64,000 nucleotides of DNA from Epiperipatus broadwayi. Taxonomy: Eukaryota; Onychophora; Udeonychophora; Euonychophora; Peripatidae. The stretch spans positions 2,356,001 through 2,420,000 of the forward strand of contig JAQFVV010012497.1 of NCBI GenBank assembly GCA_028023455.1, read 5' to 3'. The position numbers were made by a program, and so were the translations under genes. Each line of letters starts with the position of its first letter. Positions within the stretch are counted from its first letter, which is position 1. The notes below the pieces were generated by a model. That model did not search any database, was not told the DNA's origin, and saw only the letters and a list, made by a program, of their open reading frames with translations. Positions 12,201 through 22,370 of the stretch are shown piece by piece.

Positions 12201-12736
12201 CAAACATGGGTCATTTATTATTAAAGCAGCAAATCTTATTCAATGTCGTTAATGATATTTATCCATACTGCATTACTGACATTGGCTCATCTTCGTGAAT
12301 ATATTACATGCTTCTAATCTGGGATTGTGACAAGATTGAATCATAGATTTTCTTCATGTTCTGTCCTGTGGATAGTTGAGCTTCCCAGGACTACCTTTTT
12401 CATATAAAAAGGCCTCTGGCAGTGATTCCAGTATGCCTGACACATGCTATGCATATCCACTTTTCTCTAAGCACTGCCCTAAAATGGGCATCCTTAGACT
12501 TCATTTTCATCCAGAAGCATGACTTTTTCCTGTTATTTCTTTGCCATTATGTCAGTACCACCACTTGTTAGTTTATTTCTTTTTCTTCATGACCCAGTTT
12601 TATGTTGTAATATTAAAATTGCGCTCTGCTTAAATATATATATAAAATGCCAAGTATTACTAATTTTATTAATAATGTTATTTCAATCTTATTATACAAT
12701 CCCACCATTGTAATTTGTTGTTTCTGTATTTAAGAA
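9251..12736. other. Non-coding stretch with two GC-richer islands
   Basis: Mostly AT-rich and featureless. Two islands of ordinary base composition stand out: 11040-11470 and 12240-12525. In the first, the minus strand is open for about 38 codons (VDSVNCTVLSTATTLWW onward, near 11215-11105). In the second, the minus strand is open for short stretches (around 12500-12300). Neither matches a family I recognise. They may be old transposon coding fragments or conserved non-coding DNA. Confidence 0.35.
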
Positions 12737-12738
12737 TA

Positions 12739-13629
12739 CACCTGGGTCTCATTTTATGCGGTAGATAGGTTCCTCAGAAAATGCGCACAAAAGAAATCGC
12801 ACAAAAATAGACTTAACTTACCTTGAAAAATGGGGATAGGGGTTGTAATTTTCAGAAATCGCATAAAAGCAAAGCAAGAAGGAAAAATTACTTTAAAATT
12901 CGCATTAAAAAAATAAGGAATTAAAATATGACTAATAAAAAATTTCAAATATTTGAAAAAAAATAATACAAGACAAACTTTTTTTTATTAACTACAGTAT
13001 TTAATTTTACATTTTTTCATACATATTTTAATCATTAGCAGTTATTTGGCTATTTGACAATATGCGTTTGTTTGTGAACTGTTAAAAAATCAGATTCATC
13101 ATGTGACATACAACTAGCGCCACTTTCAGTTTTGAGCTGTGTTGGTGGTTTTTTGTTTCTATATTAAAAAAATAAGATCGTAATCAAAACAAAAAGTTTA
13201 TAGATTATCATTAGAAAGATTATTTTCAGGTTATAAAATCAATAAAATCTTCGTTATTATTTATTTTAAAAATCTAAAATATTATTTATTTCTGTTATAA
13301 TAAACAAAATACGTTTTAAAAGTTTAAAATTTTTGAATATTTATTGCGATATTTTTATATGTAAATATAAATCTATTATTATTATTTACTCATTACTATA
13401 AGTAGGTTATTTACATAGAAGCTAATATCCTAAATGCAGCTTCAGGCCATATTCACATTAGCTGCTAATATAACGTTATATTTTTGAAAAAAAAAAAAGT
13501 ATTTCAAGTCAAACTAAGTTATTAATAATTTAAATTTCTTGATATCTAATAAATATAGTAAAATATGAAAGATATTAAGAAGAAACATGAATCGCATTTA
13601 AAAAATCCGCATAAAATGAGACCCAGGTG
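12739..13629. mobile_element. TA-flanked pogo/Tigger-type non-autonomous element, copy C
   Basis: It starts CACCTGGGTCTCATTTTATG, ends ATGAGACCCAGGTG, has TA on each side, and is 891 bp long. The interior is colinear with copy A (for example a shared TTCAGGCCAT...GCTGCTAATATAACGTTATA-type region near 13441 and 6510) and has no open frame. A and C look like the same internally deleted form spread separately. Confidence 0.85.
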
Positions 13630-13631
13630 TA

Positions 13632-15080
13632 TATGCCTTGGGAAAAATGAAGCATTCTGTCTCCTAAATGATAATTAAAAGAATTTTCAAGAAATATTTT
13701 GTCATATAATCAAATATCACTTTTTCAAATGTAGTTTATTTATTTTTACGACCTCATCAGTGTGAAAATAGTTTTTCTTATATATATATAATGAATCTCG
13801 TAATGCTCCCTTAAATAATATGTTAGTCACTATGTTTCTGAATAATCCAAATTGTTAATAGCAATCTTATGTAATCTTTTAATAATTGATTGGCATCTTA
13901 ATACTGTACCCACCAAAAATGTGTGTTAAATTATATATACTATTTAGTTAATAAAAGAGCATATGAGAACCCTTAGCGTGAATTTCAATATGTAATAGTC
14001 TACCGTTTGGTGGACTGCTCATTCACACACACATTAAAGTTTATAAATAATTTGTCATGTTATTAAACTGTTTTATTATCTAACTTGTTTAAGTAGTTCG
14101 AATTCCTGTTTCTCCACTTCCACACGTACAATTATGTGTATGCATACTTTAGTTAAGTTATAATGCAGTTAATATTGATCTCATTGTCTTCTCCGCTCTG
14201 CTAGTCGGCCGGATTTAGAATAAATTCTCGTGTGCCATTATTATATGTTATTCATTAGGTGTTTGATTTGAAGCTTAGAGAATGGGTTCAAATTCAGTTT
14301 AGTCACTGACCTAAATCTCGGACTTGACTGGGTTTGAAGTACACTTTTTGAGTCCAGCTCATGTTAGATGGATCAACATGTTTTGACTAGTACATTATTA
14401 ATATTAGCATTTTGACCTAAACATAAAGCCAGTTTGGATCCGATCTTCTTAGAAAACAATTGGAATCTCATCAATAGATTCAGGACAATTGTGTTAATTA
14501 CTGCTAAATCTATGACTACAATGGCAAAATTGAAGGACTTATAAATTATTGAAGATTTTATCTCCTGCTTGGAATCTCTACAGGTTCCTTTAAGATATTC
14601 TGGTTAAAAAAAAATCCATATACTAAATAAATAAATAATTTCAATCATAAAAAAATTAGAAAAACTGTTGTTTTGTTTTTTTTTCAGTTGAGAAGCCAGA
14701 ATTATGTCCAATAAATTCTTAACCTGAGAAAAAAGTAGAGGATATTTATTTATATATACAAAATGTTTTCTATCAGATACATAAACATTTTTAACTTGTC
14801 ATGGGAGCTTTTTATGCTAAACATTAAAGCAATTGAAAGGTAAAAATGCAGTACATAAAAATAAAAACAAAAATAAGAAAAAAATATGAGAAATTTATAG
14901 GGGAAAAAAAATCTATGTACTATTATTCATTATTTGAGAAAAATCAAAAACACAATGAATGTGAAAATAATTTATTTTTGATTAACAGAAAATAAATATT
15001 TCAAAATTACAATGTATTTAATGCATTCAACACAGGAAATAATCATTCAATAGTGAGATAGTTAAACAAATAATCAAATG
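13632..15080. other. AT-rich non-coding stretch
   Basis: No supported gene. At 14285-14375 there are two B-box-like words (GGGTTCAAATTC and a related GGGTTTGAAG), suggesting a decayed SINE. The rest is featureless. Confidence 0.35.
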
Positions 15081-15175
15081 CTTTATTGCTTGTGAGTTCA
15101 TAAAAAAATTGTTGAAGACCAGAAATGACAGTTGAATTGTGATCCATGGATACTGAACTCTCTACCACTGCAATA
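15081..15175 (-). repeat. tRNA-derived SINE, family B (copy 2)
   Basis: On the minus strand it reads GCAGTGGTAGAGAGTTCAG, then CATGGATCACAATTCAACTG, TCATTTCTGG, and ends TTTATGAACTCACAAGCAATAA. Order and spacing match copy 4 at 41168-41270. GCAGTGGTAGAG resembles a tRNA A-box region. Confidence 0.7.
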
Positions 15176-15182
15176 AACAACA

Positions 15183-16389
15183 TGTTAATCCAAAGCTAGA
15201 GACAAAAGCCTCTAAAATAGACAGTATGATATTATGAATCTACAAAAATATTTCAAAGAATTATTTAAAATCTCCAAATCATTTTAAAGGTATTAAGAAA
15301 TTTCCAAAATAGTGTAGTCTTAACCAAGTTTAATAAGAAGATAACCGTTTATTACTAGGAATTCCTTTACAGTTATTTGATATAAAAAAGGAGAAATTCA
15401 AATGTAATATAAAAAGTATATATATATATTAAGATATCAGCAACAAGAGGATATATATATTGCTTATGTATATAGTTAATTTATTAAATTAATATTTACA
15501 TAGTTTATATGCGTTCAGTGTAAATCATTTACTATTAAATTATTTATTTGTTAGTCTGAATTCTAGAATAGTAATAAGGAACCGATAATTCAAGTAGCAC
15601 ATTAACTTATCAATAGATAATTTTTTTTTGAAGTTTACACGTGCGCGCGCATTAAAAAAATTCTTTAATGGGAACATTCTCATCCATAATCTTTTGCAAC
15701 ATTTATATCGGTTTTTGTTTTTTTTTATTTACTTCGTAAATTTTAAAGAACTTGAATTTTGAAAATACCCCCCCCCTCCTCCAGAATGGGCTTGGTATAC
15801 GGGAGCTAAACATATGCAATTAAATCTGTTTGAGTCATTTTAATTATGACATTCTCTTTTTTTCCATAACTATATTTAAAAACAACTATATTTATTTTTC
15901 AAATATCAGTAGAACTCTTCATTACATTTTCAATTTACTTTCTGCTTCTTGCATTTCAAAAAAGCTCTGGGAAACTAAATACAGCAGATCTGATTCCCAA
16001 TGAAAGTCATATCAGTTTTTACATTTTATATCACTTTTTTTTTTACATACTCGTTATTTAAACACAAAATATCATTATACAAAGAAATATTACACTTTTT
16101 AAATAAAATCCTTATATATGTCTGTGCGTATACATATAAATAGTAGATATTATTTATAAATAAATTTCCATCATCTTCTTCCAACAACAATACATATTTT
16201 GCGATGTGGATAAAGCAATCTTTAACCAATAATTCATTTCCATTTAAACTAAGATATTCAATGAAGATAAGGAACAATAATAAAAATTTTGGAGATCGTC
16301 TAATGGCGTCAAATGAGTTACTCAACTTCACATCTGCTTGTTTAAAAAAATACCAAAATTCATATTATTACAAAGATTTGATTTTATTC
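15183..16389. other. AT-rich non-coding stretch upstream of the LINE
   Basis: Contains a C-run near 15769-15778 and a short GCGCGC motif near 15643-15649. The 101-codon minus-strand frame at 16026-16331 looks like chance: it is low-complexity and matches nothing I recognise. Confidence 0.4.
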
Positions 16390-16451
16390 TGAGCTGGGGA
16401 GCAGTTAAGGTAAGCTACTATTTTTTGTATTTAACCTCCAAAATTTACAAA

Positions 16452-18926
16452 ATGAGTAGCGCTTCCAAATTATTAGGAAATGAAAGTTTCAATGCATGTC
16501 CGATTACTAGATCACATAGTGACAGTAAGGTTAATAAATCCCTGGCTAAGCTTTCTACAAGCCTTCGTCTAGATGAAGTGGAAAACAAATATATGCACCA
16601 TAAATCATTTGGTAATGATAAAACTGGTTTAGTCAATCCCAAAACTACAAGTAATAGTTCAAAAAAGCAAGAAGAAACCTCAATGGATTATGAACAAACA
16701 ATTGAAGCGATTGAAAATTCAAACGAAGCGATAGAAAATTCAAATAAATCTACCGCTATTACCGATTTATTCATAAATATTAAAAAATCAGAAATTAACT
16801 CCGGCCACGTTGAAAACGTTAAATTTATTCCAGCCCATGACAATATAAATAATAACAATCAAAAACAAAATATAATCACCAAAAATAATTTACCACAAAC
16901 AGAAAACCGAGTTCAGAAAATCGTTACAAGCAACTGTAAAATTTCTAATAGTGCCGGTGGCGCTGTACTGGAAGCAGCCTCCGATCACAGTAATGAAAAT
17001 GTTCTGGGCCAAAATACCAATTTAGATCAACTTTTGGAGTACAATAATCCAGAACCAAGTAATAAAACATGGTCCCACCCACAGTCTGTTGGAAATAAGC
17101 CATCACAACAACATAATCACCGAAATTCATATTCTGAATCAAACAACGAAAATTTCGTTATGAACCGCATTAAATCAAAAAACCAGAACCGAGCGATAGA
17201 ATTACAAATTGCACAAAATATATACAAATCAGTTTTTCCTAGCCTAAACTCAAATAATAAAGCTAATAACACCCATAATAAAGACAAAAACAGTCAGTTT
17301 AACATCAGTACAGACGCAAAACAAAAGATATCAATGCACTCTCAATTGCAAACCGAGGTGATGGTCTCTAATCAAACAATTGTCAAAAGTTATGCTTCAG
17401 CACTCAGTGACAGGTTATCCAACTCTCAGAAGATAATTTCAAACGATCAAACTCAACATCATAACATTCTTGACTTTGTAGAGGATGAAATTAGCACACC
17501 AATTAATGAACAGATCAAATCACAGCTTAAACAACTATGCTTACAAGAACCGCTAAACAACTATGAAACCATCAATCAGGAATTCAACTCAAGAATTCCA
17601 CCATTACTCCTTAATTCGTTTCTGAACTACCATAATGACAGCCCATTGATCCTCAGCACAACAAACAACAATTGTAATTTGTTTACATTTCCAATAGATG
17701 AATTCTTTGAACTGGTAAAAAACCAACAACTAGGAGAGGCTGTGAAAAGAGTTTATCATCACCCTAACCGACGATATTTTATTGTTGAGTTTCACAACCT
17801 GCTCCAGAAAGAAATTTTCAAATGGAACCAACTTTTTCTGAATCAAAGATATTTAGTCAAAATAGAAATGAATCGACCCAGAATTGCATATGGGTTGGCT
17901 CGCAATTGTTATGTTAACTTTGCAGAACTCGATCTACAAAGGCTATTATCCAAATACGGAGTTGTCACCAGCTTTAAATATCTAAATGAAAAAAGAGCAG
18001 ACATTGAACTTCCCTCAAACATTGTGGCATTCACGATCATATTACACAAAGGATACACTCCTCTTGACATTCCATCCACACTAGAGGAAAAGAAATGTCC
18101 ACTCTACATTTCCATCCGTGGAGTGCAACCTCAATGCTTTAGCTGTGGAGATCGCACTCACCTATTTAAAGCATGCCCAAAGAGAATATGCGAGATATGC
18201 AACAATAACAAAACAAGAAACCACAAATACAACACATCCACTCAAAATTCACCATATTCACATCACTCCAGTTATAATAGTAATGCTCATCAAATAGAGC
18301 ACATAACAAATGAAGCACAAATGGATGTAGTCAACACGAACGAACAAGAAGTTTTAGGGAAAACCCAGCTCAATCTTCAAGACAACAGTGTTGTAACACA
18401 ACACATTGAAACCAATCATATATCTCAGCATCCACTTAATATTATTGCCACAACTAACTCTAAAGAGGGACCTCAACCTCAAAACACTGCATACAAGGAA
18501 CATCCAACAAATCCTGCCTCTCAAACAAGTGACACGGAATTAACCGTCTCAAAAAACAAAAGAAAGTCGCTTGAATCTTCAAGCTCAAATCTGGAAGAAA
18601 CAAGTTATTCCATGGCAGATTCAGATATAGAACCAAACCATACTCAGAACATGTCACATAAAATGTCTCATCTGAGAAGAAAAAAAGAAAAGAGAACCAA
18701 AACAATGGAAAGACAATCCAATCAAGATAGCAGCTTACTGGAACTTACAACAATCACAAATAATCAGACGAACGCTACCTCCCAAGTAAATGAGTTCAAA
18801 AAAACAGATGAACAAATGACATTACCATCTAGAGCAGGAAGTCCAGGCACACAGAGACAGAACATAAAATCTCATAAAACGGTTGAGCTGACAGTCCATG
18901 CGGAACATCATCACACTAATGAATAA
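16452..18926 (+). CDS. LINE ORF1 (Gag-like) protein with CCHC zinc knuckle
   Basis: 824 residues from the ATG at 16452. The frame is open from 16338, but the extra 38 codons lie in what looks like leader, and this ATG has AAA just before it. The first about 450 residues are Asn/Ser/Gln-rich and low-complexity. Residues about 455-560 look like RRM-type folds (IDEFFELVKN..., YFIVEF, then CYVNFAEL...LLSKYGVVTSFKYL). A zinc knuckle CFSCGDRTHLFKAC (C-x2-C-x4-H-x4-C) begins at residue 562, followed by a half-knuckle CEIC. The C-terminal 220 residues are polar. By analogy with LINE ORF1 proteins it should bind element RNA in a ribonucleoprotein. Unlike ORF2 next to it, it has no stop or frameshift. 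Confidence 0.85.
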   Translation: MSSASKLLGNESFNACPITRSHSDSKVNKSLAKLSTSLRLDEVENKYMHHKSFGNDKTGLVNPKTTSNSSKKQEETSMDYEQTIEAIENSNEAIENSNKSTAITDLFINIKKSEINSGHVENVKFIPAHDNINNNNQKQNIITKNNLPQTENRVQKIVTSNCKISNSAGGAVLEAASDHSNENVLGQNTNLDQLLEYNNPEPSNKTWSHPQSVGNKPSQQHNHRNSYSESNNENFVMNRIKSKNQNRAIELQIAQNIYKSVFPSLNSNNKANNTHNKDKNSQFNISTDAKQKISMHSQLQTEVMVSNQTIVKSYASALSDRLSNSQKIISNDQTQHHNILDFVEDEISTPINEQIKSQLKQLCLQEPLNNYETINQEFNSRIPPLLLNSFLNYHNDSPLILSTTNNNCNLFTFPIDEFFELVKNQQLGEAVKRVYHHPNRRYFIVEFHNLLQKEIFKWNQLFLNQRYLVKIEMNRPRIAYGLARNCYVNFAELDLQRLLSKYGVVTSFKYLNEKRADIELPSNIVAFTIILHKGYTPLDIPSTLEEKKCPLYISIRGVQPQCFSCGDRTHLFKACPKRICEICNNNKTRNHKYNTSTQNSPYSHHSSYNSNAHQIEHITNEAQMDVVNTNEQEVLGKTQLNLQDNSVVTQHIETNHISQHPLNIIATTNSKEGPQPQNTAYKEHPTNPASQTSDTELTVSKNKRKSLESSSSNLEETSYSMADSDIEPNHTQNMSHKMSHLRRKKEKRTKTMERQSNQDSSLLELTTITNNQTNATSQVNEFKKTDEQMTLPSRAGSPGTQRQNIKSHKTVELTVHAEHHHTNE

Positions 18927-19268
18927 AGCAAGTAACACACTAACACAATCTCATCAAATCGGTTATGCTGCTTAAAATTGGAGGTATAAATGTCAGGGGC
19001 CTCAATTCCTTTAACCGGGTATGGGCAGTCAAGAGATGGCTGGAGAAAATGAATTTACACATTGTGTGCTTCTCTGAAACCAAGCTACATCTGCAGTCAA
19101 ACCCCAATATAGGTCAATTAATGCAACAATATGGTTTTTTTCATTATGCGCCTTCCATCTCTGAATCATCTGGTGTTGCTATCCTCATAAATAAGAATCT
19201 CCCTCTCAACAAATTTAAATTATTATATCTCAGCAAAGAACTAGTGATTGCCAACCTATCCATCGGTA

Positions 19269-19302
19269 ACTACTCTATTAATATAACTACTCTATTAATA
19301 TA
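19269..19302 (+). repeat. 17-bp tandem duplication that breaks ORF2
   Basis: ACTACTCTATTAATATA occurs twice in direct succession (19269-19285, 19286-19302). Because 17 is not a multiple of three, it shifts the frame inside the endonuclease domain and leads to a stop at 19303. Confidence 0.9.
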
Positions 19303-20475
19303 ATATATCTATATATCAAAAACGATCCCACCATTGCCCTCTCAGTGATTTACAAGATCAACTCCCTTCTTTCCTCTGATGCCTCTCCGATCATTTTCTT
19401 TGGAGATTACAACATGAGCTACGATAAGTTCAACTCTAAATACCTGCACCTGATCAACAGAGTACTTCTGTGTGGAGAGGGTTTCTTTCCTCCCGAGTCC
19501 TTCTCCTTTTATACACTTCAAAAAAGATCATTAATAGACTTGTTATATTATACTCCTGAGCTTCACTATAACCTAGATGCCAAACTGCAATTTGTACCCT
19601 TTTCAGATCACCTAGCTTTACTAATCAACCTCCAGATAGACCCCTCCATAGCAATACACACAAACCATTTGCGCAGAATACGGTTATTAAATAAAAACAA
19701 CACTCCCGAGTGGATTTTTTCAGAGGCATACATTCTTCTAAATAAAATAAATGTTCTCCCCCTACCACCGCTTCAAGCTTGGTCATCACTGGTTGGAATA
19801 CTGAGCACACTAATAGATTCCTACACAAGAAAGACCAAAGGTCCCAATCAGCAGTTAAAGAACCTAGAATCCATCAATAATAGGCTCAGCTCTCTCTCAT
19901 CTACAGACATCAGCACTCAGGATATTATGGAACTAAAAACACAATACCATGAGAAGCAGAAAGTCCTAGCACACTATATATCTGTTAAAAGATCCAAAAT
20001 CTTATCCAATCGTCAAAACTGGACACTTAGCTATATCAGGTGGGCATTTGGTGCTGCAAAATGGCCCACCCCTACCATGATTGAAACTAATCAGAATTTA
20101 TACAGTGGAGCTGAAATGCTCAAAAAAATACACGACCACTTCACTAACAAACTACAGAACAATAATTATTCAACTGGTAGAACCTGGAAAGCATCTAGTG
20201 ATAATGTTAAGTACAATATCACAGAGAGGCACATAATTGCAAAATTGCAGTCATATCCAGAAAGCACACATCCTGGACTTCATGGAATTCCCAGATTTGT
20301 GCTTCTTCATCTCAGCCAGTTCACAGACCCCATTGTGCGCAGGGTGATTGATGTACTATCGGGAGACTTTCGGAACATCCCAGACCTATACCTGGTCGCT
20401 TTAGTCCCATTTCTAAAAAAAAAACAAGAAAATCCCTCCAGTCTTTTAAACCTCTGCCCCATCTCCATGATACCT

Positions 20476-20518
20476 CTTTTAATCAAGACAATCGAGCCTT
20501 TTAATCAAGACAATCGAG
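20476..20518 (+). repeat. 22-bp-period tandem duplication that breaks ORF2
   Basis: CTTTTAATCAAGACAATCGAG occurs at 20476-20496 and again at 20498-20518 (the two copies are separated by one C), shifting the RT reading frame and leading to the stop at 20598. Confidence 0.9.
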
Positions 20519-22370
20519 TCACTTGTGAAGGACAGAATTCAAGACCTATCTCCACATTTCCAAATATCCATTTGCTCGGAAAGGTGCCTCCACACTAGAC
20601 GCTGTGCAATGCTTCATGCTCATCACTGAACATATTAGGCTGCGCAGAAAGACAAAACCGCTAGTGATTCAACTTGATTTCGCATCAGCATTCGATTCAG
20701 TTATTCCATCAATATTACTACAAACACTCAAAAGAATATCAAGTTCCTGAAGTATACACAAACATAATAGGAAACCTGCTCTATAATCGCTCGTGCTTTA
20801 CCACAATAGATGGGCGGTTGTCTGACGGAATCAGACCTCATCTGTCGGTTCCTCAGGGATCCCCATTGGCTACACTCTGTTTTACCACATATATTAACCC
20901 TCTCCTTACTGAAATCGAACGCAAAGTTCCAGGTATCTACGTTCCTGCATTGAAACACCAGGTACATCACATCTCTTATGTTGATGATGTATCAATCTTC
21001 CTACCAGAACATAAACATCTTCAGCCTCTCCTGCGTATCATTGAAAAACACACTAAAAAACTAAACCTGCATATCAACTATAACAAATCTTCCATGTGGA
21101 AGATCACATCAGGGGAAATAATCCCATCCATTTTTACATCTCGACCTCAAAAGTTCTTGGGTTTTCCCATTTTCAAGTCGAGGTTGGCCATGTCAAAAGA
21201 GATACAAAATGCAATCCTTGAGAAAACTCGTAACATCGTAACCTCTCTTTCCAGGGTTACTCTGTCATTGCCTGGAAAAGCTGCACTACTGAACATGCTA
21301 TTTTTTCCCAGATTGAACTACTTTCTTCCCATGATAAAGCTTACCAAAACTTTTGAAACTGCATTAAACTCACTATGTTCCAGGCTCTTATGGAAAGGCA
21401 AAGTAGTTGCTATAAGTATATCAAAAGCACACATGCCCAAAGATCTGAATGGGTTAGGTCTTCATTCAGTCTCCACGCTTTACCTACAAAAAGCAATTGG
21501 AGTCATGAGGACAATATATCACGAGCACCCTGATCAGAACACATTTATACCAGTAACACTAACGGATACACCTCCACCATTCTGCAGCAAATGGTTGTCA
21601 GATTTATGGATATATATAACGGGGACAATAGGTCTATCAAAAACTATCCTAGAATCAAAGAGAACATACTGAGAAATTTACAAATTTAAATACCCAAACC
21701 TTACTCCATCTATGAACTCTCTGGGGCTAAACAATAAACTTCTAATTCTCAGATCTAAAAAATGGTTTTTGGAATCCAAACATTTAGATTTTCTCCTGAA
21801 ACTAAACTTCTCCTCCCTACCCACAAGTCACTTCCTGGTCTATAGGAGAGGTTTTGCCAACCTCAACCCACAGTGTCAGCTTTGCTCAACAGCTGAAAAA
21901 AACATTACCCATCTCCTTCATGACTGCCCATTTCTTAGCTCACTCAGAACTTTCATCCGCCAAAAAGTTTCAATAGACTATAGAATCATGCTTTGCATTC
22001 AAAATGCCATCAAGACGGGCATTTTTTCGACCATCAGAACATCCATTTTCCTCACTTTTGCAGTCTGGCTCACCAGGTGCAAGTACATCTTTGGACAGGC
22101 AGATAACAATGTCAGCAACACCTTCTTAAAACTATTAAGAAGCACTCGTGATAGAGACCGGCTTCTTGCACCAGACTGGCTACACATTGAATCCTGGGCT
22201 AGCGTAGACTTAGTCGAGTAAGAATTTGCAACCCAAGATTTTCAGTTACCAGCCTCAGGCCATTTGTCAAATCTAATTGACAGAAGACTCGAGTCCAAAG
22301 ATTGATTTGTCATTGTATTCTTTTTGATTTAGTTAATAAAATTCTTTTTTTTTTTTTGAAAAAAATAAAA

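Larger units (their letters stand above)
18965..22221 (+). pseudogene. LINE ORF2: endonuclease-reverse transcriptase, broken
   Basis: The original product would be about 1,085 residues. Segment 1 (18965-19303) is the N-terminal AP-endonuclease with INVRGL, SETKLH and SSGVAILINK. Segment 2 (19345-20598) has the rest of the nuclease (FFGDYNMSYD, SLIDLLYYTP, FSDHLALLINL) and the RT N-terminus. Around 20673-20700 the RT aspartate motif LDFASAFDS is in another frame. Segment 3 (20674-21672) has VPQGSPLATL, the catalytic YVDD (20977-20988) and LLWKG. Segment 4 (21712-22221) has CQLCSTAEKNITHLLHDC. Breaks: a 17-bp duplication at 19269-19302, a 22-bp-period duplication at 20476-20518, single-base shifts near 20550 and 20735, and a TGA at 21670 in the frame of both flanking segments. 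All catalytic signatures are still readable, so death is recent relative to the other relics. Confidence 0.9.
16390..22370 (+). mobile_element. Tx1/L1-like non-LTR retrotransposon, near full length
   Basis: A 6-kb element: about 60 bp of 5' leader, ORF1 (16452-18926), a 38-bp spacer, ORF2 (18965-22221, broken) and about 130 bp of 3' UTR ending in T- and A-rich sequence near 22345-22370. Base composition inside is clearly less AT-rich than the flanks. The RT thumb region (LLWKG..., then KDLNGLGLHS) and the C-terminal C-x2-C-x8-H-x4-C motif resemble the L1/Tx1 group, as does a zinc-knuckle ORF1. I did not find a convincing target-site duplication, so the exact ends are uncertain. It carries more than one ORF2-disabling mutation and is inactive for self-movement. 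Confidence 0.85.

Noticed and set aside
16026-16331. 101-codon minus-strand frame
   Set aside because: Low-complexity, no motif, directly upstream of the LINE; chance frame.
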